DNA from: an uncultured Clostridia bacterium
GTDB lineage: Bacteria > Bacillota > Clostridia > UBA1381
Assembly (NCBI GenBank): GCA_934454745.1
Contig: CAKSGP010000004.1
Coordinates: forward strand, 1-20,201
Direction of reading: 5' to 3'
DNA length: 20,201 nucleotides
Shown: positions 1 through 6,327 of the stretch, piece after piece
How the letters are laid out: the number at the start of each line of letters is the position of its first letter
How positions within the stretch are numbered: position 1 is the stretch's first letter
Notes under the pieces: model-generated
Databases searched by the model: none
The model's input: only the letters and a program-made list of their open reading frames with translations
What the model was told of the DNA's origin: nothing
Made by a program: the position numbers and the translations under genes

Positions 1-83
1 GCAAAATAATGAGCAGCAACAATATAGTCTGATGTTACCGGTTTAGGCTCCGGAACATATTCCTCCAATTTAATATTATACAT
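1..83 (-). CDS. Start of an unidentified protein, cut by the window edge
   Basis: The minus strand opens an ATG frame at 83 that runs without a stop off the left edge, giving 27 residues that begin MYNIKLEEY and end near AAHYF. A purine-rich ribosome site (AAGAAAGG) lies about ten bases upstream. The start is 20 bases after the stop of the isomerase-like gene, so the two are almost surely co-transcribed. The fragment is too short to assign a family. The Tyr-Ile-Val-Ala-Ala-His-Tyr-Phe segment resembles a first beta strand of a TIM-barrel enzyme such as a glycoside hydrolase, but that is only a guess from context. The codon pattern and ribosome site make a real gene likely. Confidence 0.6.
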   Translation of the reverse strand, partial: MYNIKLEEYVPEPKPVTSDYIVAAHYF

Positions 84-103
84 AATAACACTACCTTTCT
101 TAA

Positions 104-1549
104 TTATTTTACAACTACTTTTTCTATTCCTAATACATCTGCAATCTTTGCAAGTTCATCTGCATGATGGCCGATACCGAGAGCATAATGATGTGTTGGT
201 CCTTCCATTACCCACTTTTTAATAAATTCTTTTGTTGTAGGTTCAAAAAATCCTCTTGTGTTTGTGTTTCCTGTAGGAGGAATAGGGCCTGCCTTTGAAT
301 AGCCCTCGCCGATAACAAACTTAAACTTACCGTCATAAGTCTGTGTTATACCCAGCATTGTAATAGGGCCTTCTTTTATCTTAAATTCAACGCCTGCACC
401 GCTTCCGGGTTTTCCGTGATATTTCTTAAGACTTCTTAAAATTGGCTTTCCGTCCGCTATGGCAAGATGGTGCGGTCCGTCGTGACCTACCAGAATAAAG
501 TCCTCGTCAAAATCAAAGGGGTGGAACTCCGCAAAACTGCCTCCGATATTGAGCCTATCCATAATAAGCATTGCTATACATGTTTTTATATCATACTCAC
601 CGCACATTGGTATGCCTTGGGCATTTAAAATGGAATTGCCCACTATAAAGGTTGAGGCAACTGTCCTCTGAATAGTGTTATCAAGTCCTTCATAATAATA
701 TGCAAGTCCTGTCAGGTTATATTTATCCACCAACCTGTCAAGTGAGGCTGCCGATTTTGCCGCTTGAAGCTTATCCGCATCTGTAAGCTTAGTTGTTATA
801 GGATCGCTCTTTGGATCAGGCATATCAAATTCCTCATCAATTACCTTGATTTTTGCCTGTATCTCATCTTCTGTTATTTCGTTGTACACCGCTACCGCGT
901 CATCTATTTCCAAAAGCGGAACGTGTATTCCGAATGTGGCAGAAATTGCCGTTGGGTCTGCGTGCATATCATACATTGCCTCCATAGTATGCCCCATAAG
1001 TCCCATTCTTGCGCCCTTTAAGCCGTTAAGAACCATTGCGATATTGCACCATTTAGAAAGCTCTCCTCTTGCCGCTTCATCATCATAAAGTGTGCCGATT
1101 ATGACATCGTGTATCTTCTTTCCAAGCCTGTTTGCAACGCCCATAAACTCCGGAACGGCACATATATTGTCATTTTCCAACTGCATAAATGTATTAGCCT
1201 TTGTATAATCCAGCTTTGAAAGGGGCTGAAGCGCAACTAAAATCATAGGAATATCACAGCCAAGAATAATCGGTGCAAACACAGATGATGTTGCATATGT
1301 AATCATATTGCACATTAAAAGATCTATGTTCTGTTTTTTAATTTCCTCTGCTACCTCATAAGCCTTTTGGTTATTCCCGACAAATCCAAAATCCACAACT
1401 TCAACATCATTTGTTTTGACAATTTCAATTAAATCATTGTGATAACCATAAAGACTCTCACGCAGTCCTTCAAATTGTTCAAAATAAATTTCGTGAACTA
1501 CGGCAAAAACGCCTATTCTTGCCGTTCTTTTTGCTTTTCTTTGTATCAT
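104..1549 (-). CDS. L-arabinose/L-fucose isomerase-like protein
   Basis: A cytoplasmic protein of 481 residues that belongs by motif order to the AraA/FucI superfamily of metal-dependent aldose-ketose isomerases. AraA itself is about 500 residues. Residues that match the AraA active site are Glu287 (in YYYEGL), Glu318 (in CGEYDIKT) and His453/His454 near the C-terminus (PTHHY). Where AraA has its third metal ligand, a His in a YHF segment, this protein reads FDF with Asp346, followed by a conserved-looking VGHDGPHH stretch (354-361). It is therefore probably not a true AraA, and the sugar substrate cannot be named. The start at 1549 has a GAGAGGAG ribosome site and lies about 24 bases after the predicted transcript start of the divergent promoter at 1577-1608. 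It leads an operon with the partial gene at 1-83 and faces an AraC-type regulator that likely controls it. Confidence 0.85.
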   Translation of the reverse strand: MIQRKAKRTARIGVFAVVHEIYFEQFEGLRESLYGYHNDLIEIVKTNDVEVVDFGFVGNNQKAYEVAEEIKKQNIDLLMCNMITYATSSVFAPIILGCDIPMILVALQPLSKLDYTKANTFMQLENDNICAVPEFMGVANRLGKKIHDVIIGTLYDDEAARGELSKWCNIAMVLNGLKGARMGLMGHTMEAMYDMHADPTAISATFGIHVPLLEIDDAVAVYNEITEDEIQAKIKVIDEEFDMPDPKSDPITTKLTDADKLQAAKSAASLDRLVDKYNLTGLAYYYEGLDNTIQRTVASTFIVGNSILNAQGIPMCGEYDIKTCIAMLIMDRLNIGGSFAEFHPFDFDEDFILVGHDGPHHLAIADGKPILRSLKKYHGKPGSGAGVEFKIKEGPITMLGITQTYDGKFKFVIGEGYSKAGPIPPTGNTNTRGFFEPTTKEFIKKWVMEGPTHHYALGIGHHADELAKIADVLGIEKVVVK

Positions 1550-1576
1550 ACAAAACTCTCCTCTCTCTAAATTATC

Positions 1577-1608
1577 TTGATTATATCTTTATTCTGTGAT
1601 ATAATCAA
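1577..1608. promoter_or_regulatory. Palindromic bidirectional promoter/operator
   Basis: An exact 11-bp inverted repeat (TTGATTATATC, 10 bases, GATATAATCAA) lies between the divergent isomerase and AraC-type genes. On the plus strand it gives TTGATT (1577-1582), a 17-base spacer and TATAAT (1600-1605). On the minus strand it gives the same boxes, TTGATT (1608-1603), 17 bases and TATAAT (1585-1580). Each -35 box overlaps the -10 box of the opposite promoter, so polymerase can bind only one way at a time. The repeat is also a plausible binding site for a dimeric regulator. The plus transcript would begin near 1612 and the minus transcript near 1573. Confidence 0.75.
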
Positions 1609-1661
1609 TGTATAATATAAACTGAAATTTGTATAAAATAAATCTAAGGAGAGAAGGAAAA

Positions 1662-2510
1662 ATGAATGTATCTAAAATAAACCCATTTATAAGATATGCG
1701 CATTACATTCCAATAGGAAAAGATGCAAACTATAAATCCACAATACCCTATGATCACAGATTTTTTTATATGTATGAGGGAACGGCTGAAATAGAGACGG
1801 ACAAGGAATGTTACCGCCTAAATAAAGGCGATGTATTGATTATACCGTCGGGGAATAAATATCTGCTCCTACCCCCGAAGGATAAGGCGGTGTACATAGC
1901 CTTGAATTTTGATTATACCCAATCAAATACAAAGCTGAAAAAACCCATTCCCCCTGTTGAATCAGACATTTTTGATTCACAGCTTATTTTAGAGAGGTTA
2001 GAGGAATTAAATGTGCCTGTTTTTAATGAGGTTACTTGTATAAGAAAAATGAAAAAAATATCATCAAGTCTTAGCCGTATTATCCACGAATACACGCAAA
2101 AACTGCTGTATTTTGAAGATATTATTGCAAATATTATGGCAGAGCTCTTGCTTGAATGTGTTCGGGAACAACGCGGTCAGAAGTATACGGGAAGCAAAGA
2201 AGTTACAGGGATTGTGATAGGATACATAAACGAAAACATCGACAAAAACCTTTCAAACAAGGTAATCGGTGAGGCGCTGAATCTTCATCCCAATTACATA
2301 AGTAAGCTTATAAAGCTTTCAACCGGTCTGCCCCTTCATCAGTATTTGATGCAAGCACGTATTTACCATTCCATAGAGCTTTTGACGGAAGGGCAACATA
2401 CAGTTTCTGAAATAGCGGAGCTGTATGGCTTTTGCGATATTTATCATTATTCAAAATTATTTAAAAAAATAATCGGCATACCGCCATCAGAATATAAAAG
2501 GACAATATAA
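1662..2510 (+). CDS. AraC-family transcriptional regulator with cupin-like sensor
   Basis: A DNA-binding regulator of 282 residues. The N-terminal 100 residues look like the AraC sugar-binding cupin (short beta strands, a YMYEGTAEIE turn and a LNKGDVLIIPSG turn). The last 95 residues hold the two helix-turn-helix units of the AraC family, ending in the family hallmark IAELYGFCDIYHYSKLFKK and a GIPPSEYKR tail. I chose the ATG at 1662 because AAGGAGAG lies nine bases before it. A TTG at 1629 would add 11 residues but has no ribosome site. It is divergent from the isomerase-like gene across a shared palindromic promoter, so it most likely senses the sugar of that pathway and regulates the operon and itself. 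It is convergent with a second AraC-type gene. Confidence 0.9.
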   Translation: MNVSKINPFIRYAHYIPIGKDANYKSTIPYDHRFFYMYEGTAEIETDKECYRLNKGDVLIIPSGNKYLLLPPKDKAVYIALNFDYTQSNTKLKKPIPPVESDIFDSQLILERLEELNVPVFNEVTCIRKMKKISSSLSRIIHEYTQKLLYFEDIIANIMAELLLECVREQRGQKYTGSKEVTGIVIGYINENIDKNLSNKVIGEALNLHPNYISKLIKLSTGLPLHQYLMQARIYHSIELLTEGQHTVSEIAELYGFCDIYHYSKLFKKIIGIPPSEYKRTI

Positions 2511-2555
2511 CTTATAACAAAAAAACCGTTGCTTATGATGTGTACGCTAAAGGAC

Positions 2556-2595
2556 AGTAAAACGTGAATGTGAAACATCACATTTACGTTTTACT
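2556..2595. terminator. Long hairpin between two convergent regulator genes
   Basis: A 17-bp stem with a single G-T wobble (2556-2572 against 2579-2595) encloses the six-base loop AAACAT in the 83-base gap between convergent genes. It reaches two bases into the stop codon of the minus-strand regulator. There is no long T-tract on either side, so it is not a textbook intrinsic terminator. The position still suggests a bidirectional terminator or 3'-end-protecting hairpin. Confidence 0.5.
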
Positions 2596-3448
2596 ATATA
2601 TACGAATATTTATTATTAACATTGTGACAAAGATTGTCATCATTTTGTATATTTATTTTTCGATATTGAAGAGGTGATATTCCAAACTTTTTTTTGAAAA
2701 GATAAATAAAATAACTTGTATCATTAAACCCAACATTCAAAGCAATTTCTGTAATAGGGATAACTGTTTTTAAAAGAAGTTTTTTTGCATCTTCCAGCTT
2801 TAGTTCGTTGCAGTAAGCCCGAATAGTCATACCATTTTTTTTCTTAAACAGATGGCTGATATGCGATTTGCTTCTGTGAAAATGTTTAGTTAAATCAGAA
2901 AGAGTAATATTTGCGTGATATTCATATAAGAATTGCAATATCTGATTATATTCATCACCACTTTCCGTCCAATATTTCTGCAACGCACATTCAAGCATAA
3001 TGCAAAGTGGCGGAATAACCGCATTGCATATTTTTAAGGGGATTTCTATGCCAAGGACTCTCTTCCATAAATCATAATTTAAAATATTGCATTGAGCGGG
3101 ATTATCTCTTCTGTATCCACTGACGGCAATAAATCCCACAACATCATCATTGTTACAAATGGGATATATGTATTCATGCACTTCTGCGTGGCAAACATAA
3201 CAAAAAGCCTTTTTACTTTGACATCTTGTTAAAATGTTTTTCTGATTAAGCAAACATTTTTTGTGATCTGAATTTTTTACCATTATACAATACGCATTTG
3301 TGTGGCAGTTGTAAGGTAAAATCATTGATGCCAAACTATCGTGTATGCGGTTAAAAACATCGTCTCTAAAGTGTATGGAAACAAGTAATCCGCAAACTCT
3401 ATTTAGGTACTTAATGTACGAATCAATATTTTCGATAAGATTATCCAT
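2594..3448 (-). CDS. AraC-family regulator with PocR-like Cys-rich sensor domain
   Basis: A regulator of 284 residues. The first 160 or so residues resemble the PocR ligand-binding domain: Cys residues spaced through the middle (YCIM, KKCLLN, TRCQSKKAFCYVCHAEVHEYIYPI) and a DDVVGFIAVSGYR strand before the linker. The C-terminal 100 residues form the double helix-turn-helix of AraC proteins, with HRSKSHISHLFKKK in the first unit and IALNVGFNDTSYFIYLFKKKFGISPLQYRK in the second. PocR domains in other bacteria sense small polyol or sugar-like ligands, and the ligand here is unknown. The ribosome site before the ATG at 3448 is weak (AAAGAAAG), but the promoter is consensus. It is divergent from the FAD oxidoreductase gene, its probable target. 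Base composition is notably AT-rich. Confidence 0.88.
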   Translation of the reverse strand: MDNLIENIDSYIKYLNRVCGLLVSIHFRDDVFNRIHDSLASMILPYNCHTNAYCIMVKNSDHKKCLLNQKNILTRCQSKKAFCYVCHAEVHEYIYPICNNDDVVGFIAVSGYRRDNPAQCNILNYDLWKRVLGIEIPLKICNAVIPPLCIMLECALQKYWTESGDEYNQILQFLYEYHANITLSDLTKHFHRSKSHISHLFKKKNGMTIRAYCNELKLEDAKKLLLKTVIPITEIALNVGFNDTSYFIYLFKKKFGISPLQYRKINIQNDDNLCHNVNNKYSYI

Positions 3449-3484
3449 ATTATTTGCACTTTCTTTATATTTTTTTACATTTTA

Positions 3485-3517
3485 TTTAGAGAAAATTCAT
3501 CATAAATATAATATAAT
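3485..3517 (+). promoter_or_regulatory. Probable promoter of the FAD oxidoreductase gene
   Basis: The plus strand carries overlapping TATAAT boxes at 3507-3512 and 3512-3517. TTTAGA (3485-3490) lies 16 bases before the first and is a weak -35 box. The second TATAAT forms the palindrome TATAATTATA (3512-3521) with the -10 box of the opposite promoter. The weak -35 suggests that an activator is needed. Confidence 0.45.
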
Positions 3518-3544
3518 TATACTACAGAAAAATATTGTTGTCAA
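3516..3544 (-). promoter_or_regulatory. Consensus sigma-A promoter for the PocR/AraC regulator gene
   Basis: On the minus strand TTGACA (3544-3539), a 17-base spacer and TATAAT (3521-3516) match the vegetative consensus exactly. The transcript would start near 3509, giving a leader of about 60 bases. The -35 box lies just upstream of the plus-strand ribosome site of the divergent FAD gene. Confidence 0.75.
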
Positions 3545-3563
3545 GTAAAGGAGGTACATTACT

Positions 3564-5348
3564 TTGTTGAAAAAAAACTTAATTGATTGTGATTTGTGTG
3601 TTGTAGGTGGTGGTATGGCGGGCATAACTGCAGCCATTTCAGCTGCTAGAGAGGGACTAAAAGTAGTGCTTATGCACGAACGTCCTGTTTTAGGCGGTAA
3701 TGCTTCATCTGAAATACGTATGTGGATATGCGGTGCACAAGGCAGAGATAATCGTGAAACGGGTATATTGGAAGAAATCGCTTTGGAAAATCTATACCGA
3801 AACCCGACAAAAAGTTATGCAATATGGGATACAGTATTGTATGATTTTGTTCGACGGGAAGAAAATATCACCTTGCTTTTAAATTGTACCTGTATGGATG
3901 CATCGGTTGAAAAAGGCGAATTTAAATATAATCGTGATACTAAAATAAATACCGTTACCGGATATCAGATGACAACACAATGCTTTTATGAAGTCAAAGC
4001 CCGTTTATTCTGTGATAGTTCAGGTGACAGTATTCTTGCTCCTCTATGTGATGCAGAGTTTCGTATAGGTCGCGAATCAAACAGAGAATTTGGAGAAATA
4101 ACAGAAACAAAAGTCCCTGATGATATGACAATGGGAATGTCTTGTCTGATTCAAGGACGCGAAACTACTGAAGATATAAAATATATTCCTCCTTCGTGGA
4201 AAACAACACTGACGGATGAAGACTTTAAGAACAGAACGCCGAATATATATGATGACTACGAAAATTTTTGGTATCTTGAGTTAGGAGGCAACAAAAACAC
4301 CATTGATGATACAGAAATATTGAAAGATGAACTTATTGCTCTCGCTACAGGAACGTGGGATTATATAAAAAACTCGGGAAATTTCAATTCAGCTAAATGG
4401 GATTTAGACTTTTTGGGATTTTTACCGGGCAAGCGTGAGTCGCGCAGAATGTGCGGAGAATATATGATTACTCAAAAAGATATCAGTAACAAAAAAGTTT
4501 TTGAAGATGAAATTGCATATGGCGGCTGGCCGCTTGATGACCATTTCCCGGGTGGATTTTACCACAAAGGAATACCTAATACAAATTATTCAACACCTGC
4601 TCCATATTCAATACCATATCGTGCTTTGTATTCAAAGAATGTAGAAAACCTGTTTTTTGCAGGAAGAAACATCAGTATGACACATATGGCAATGAGTAGC
4701 ATTCGGGTTATGGCAACTTGTGCTTTATTGGGAGAAGCTGTAGGAAAGGCTGCAGCAATCTCTGTAAACAACAATATTACACCTCATGATGTATATTGCC
4801 AAAAAATTGATTTGTTACAGAATTTACTTATGAATGAAGATTGTTTTCTTCCTTCCAAAACAAGAGAAATATCTTCATTATGTTTAAATGCTAAGCTTAA
4901 CATTAATAGTGAAGTTATCAGAAATGGTCAGGATAGAGCACATCGTATTTATAATACCGATGGAAACAATTATTCATATATTGCAAATTCCGGCGAACAA
5001 ATCTGTTATAGTTTCAACGAAACAAATATATCGACTGTGCATATTGTATTTTGCAGCGACTTAAATCGTGATACTCTTCCGGGGAGTGATTGTGAGCGCG
5101 AACATTTAACCCGAGCTAACCAACGCTTAGACAGTCCTCAAATGTGCATGCCAAAAACATTATGTAAAGAATTTAAGCTTATAGGTGAATTAAACGAAAA
5201 AAAATACGAACTTTTACATGTTTTAAATAATAGGAAGCGTTCTTATCATATAAATGTTAATCAAAAATTTGATAGGCTTATTTTAATTCCTGTTGACAGT
5301 TGGGGTGATAACAAAATAATCCCTATAATTTCATTTGATTTTAATTAA
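3564..5348 (+). CDS. FAD-dependent oxidoreductase of a sugar-catabolic type
   Basis: A protein of 594 residues with an N-terminal Rossmann fold: DLCVVGGGMAGITAA (10-24) binds the FAD ADP moiety and ERPVLGGNASSE (39-50) follows, as in the FAD_oxidored family. CDSSGD (150-155) and NLFFAGRNIS (362-371) are the usual second and third FAD-contact segments. After about residue 440 a beta-rich region continues to the end and may be a galactose-binding-like domain. Relatives often sit in polysaccharide-use loci, but the substrate is rarely known. The start is a TTG at 3564, chosen because AAAGGAGG lies nine bases before it and no in-frame ATG fits. There is no signal peptide, so it should act in the cytoplasm. 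It stands alone between a divergent regulator and a terminator. Some stretches are very AT-rich (near 25 percent GC around 4860-4920). Confidence 0.85.
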   Translation: MLKKNLIDCDLCVVGGGMAGITAAISAAREGLKVVLMHERPVLGGNASSEIRMWICGAQGRDNRETGILEEIALENLYRNPTKSYAIWDTVLYDFVRREENITLLLNCTCMDASVEKGEFKYNRDTKINTVTGYQMTTQCFYEVKARLFCDSSGDSILAPLCDAEFRIGRESNREFGEITETKVPDDMTMGMSCLIQGRETTEDIKYIPPSWKTTLTDEDFKNRTPNIYDDYENFWYLELGGNKNTIDDTEILKDELIALATGTWDYIKNSGNFNSAKWDLDFLGFLPGKRESRRMCGEYMITQKDISNKKVFEDEIAYGGWPLDDHFPGGFYHKGIPNTNYSTPAPYSIPYRALYSKNVENLFFAGRNISMTHMAMSSIRVMATCALLGEAVGKAAAISVNNNITPHDVYCQKIDLLQNLLMNEDCFLPSKTREISSLCLNAKLNINSEVIRNGQDRAHRIYNTDGNNYSYIANSGEQICYSFNETNISTVHIVFCSDLNRDTLPGSDCEREHLTRANQRLDSPQMCMPKTLCKEFKLIGELNEKKYELLHVLNNRKRSYHINVNQKFDRLILIPVDSWGDNKIIPIISFDFN

Positions 5349-5443
5349 AATTAATGTAAAACCGGTTTAGTCCGGTACTGTAACAAGCAGGGAAAATGTA
5401 TACATCTTCCAATAATTTAGGATACTCCTAAGATCTTATAAAC

Positions 5444-5468
5444 GGGCGATTCGTGAATCGCCCCTACG
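5444..5468. repeat. Short palindromic element, possible dispersed repeat
   Basis: GGGCGATTC and GAATCGCCC (5444-5452, 5455-5463) form a perfect 9-bp inverted repeat around GT, followed by CTACG. The GC-rich palindrome stands out in AT-rich intergenic DNA and looks like the short dispersed palindromes seen in many clostridial genomes. Only one copy is present here. The rest of the 202-base gap (5349-5550) holds this element, the terminator at 5471-5504 and a small ACCGG/CCGGT inverted repeat at 5363-5378. I see no gene in it. Confidence 0.4.
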
Positions 5469-5470
5469 AT

Positions 5471-5504
5471 AAAAGGCTGAACGAAATCAATCGTTCAGCC
5501 TTTT
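5471..5504. terminator. Bidirectional intrinsic terminator
   Basis: A perfect 14-bp stem (AAAAGGCTGAACGA with TCGTTCAGCCTTTT) around the loop AATCAA has an A-run on one side and a T-run on the other. It can therefore end the FAD gene (plus) and the hisS-aspS-esterase operon (minus), whose genes converge here. Confidence 0.9.
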
Positions 5505-5550
5505 AAATTACTATCCTTTTGAGTACACCCCATAAAGCAACAGTTTTTTG

Positions 5551-6327
5551 TTACTTCCACTCTTTATATGTCAGCCACTCAATAAGATCCCTTGACCATT
5601 TTGCAACATAATCGTTATCATTTGCCAAGCCTAAGCCATGGGGGCCCATGGGGTATATGTGCATTTCAAAATTTATGTTATGACGGCTTAAAGCCTCTGC
5701 ATAGAGCATAGAATTCATTACGGGTACATCGTTATCAGATGATGTATGCCATATAAATGCCTCAGGAGTGTCTGCATTAACCTGTTTATGAAGTGACATA
5801 AACTCTGTCATATCATCCGTAGGATGAGAGCTTATAAGATTATTTCTTGTATCATCGTGACGGTATGTTCCCATATCTATTACAGAATAGCAAAGAATAC
5901 TTGCATTTGGTTTTGCACTTTCCTTATCAATTTCGTCCATAGGCTCATACATTTTCTTATCGTAATGAACAGATAAGGAGCCTGCTAAATGACCACCTGC
6001 ACTAAATCCCATAATAGCAATTTTGTCACGGTCAAGTCCGTATTCGTCAGCGTGATGTCTTACGTATCGGATAGCACGCATTGCATCTGAAATTTCTGCC
6101 GGATGCATATTCGGTGCAACACGGTAATCCAAAACAAAGGCAGTTATACCGTTACTTTGGAACCATTCACCCATTACAGGTCCTTCGTGGTCTGCACGAC
6201 ATCGATATGCACCGCCGGGACATATTATTACAGCACCCTTTGAGTTTGTAGGATATGCTGTTATACATGGTTCAAAGTCCTCGCCATCAAGCTTATACGG
6301 CATATCCGAATTCCACAGCTTAATCAT
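5551..6327 (-). CDS. Alpha/beta-hydrolase, probable carbohydrate esterase
   Basis: A cytoplasmic protein of 258 residues with the alpha/beta-hydrolase fold of the acetyl-esterase/BD-FAE type. CPGGAYRCR (36-44) forms the oxyanion-hole strand. The nucleophile is Ser109 in GFSAGGH (107-113), the acid is probably Asp198 in HTSSDNDVPV, and the base is His230 in GPHGLG. These enzymes remove acetyl or similar groups from sugars or small esters. I chose the ATG at 6327 because GGAGAG lies seven bases upstream. The ATG at 6342 would add five residues but has no ribosome site. The chosen start overlaps the aspS stop (ATGATTAA, 8 bases), so translation is likely coupled. A sugar esterase behind two tRNA synthetase genes is an odd partner, and the sugar locus next door may be its functional neighbour. 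Confidence 0.85.
   Translation of the reverse strand: MIKLWNSDMPYKLDGEDFEPCITAYPTNSKGAVIICPGGAYRCRADHEGPVMGEWFQSNGITAFVLDYRVAPNMHPAEISDAMRAIRYVRHHADEYGLDRDKIAIMGFSAGGHLAGSLSVHYDKKMYEPMDEIDKESAKPNASILCYSVIDMGTYRHDDTRNNLISSHPTDDMTEFMSLHKQVNADTPEAFIWHTSSDNDVPVMNSMLYAEALSRHNINFEMHIYPMGPHGLGLANDNDYVAKWSRDLIEWLTYKEWK

Noticed and set aside
1629..1661. TTG start adding 11 residues to the first AraC regulator
   Set aside because: There is no ribosome site before it, while AAGGAGAG precedes the ATG at 1662.
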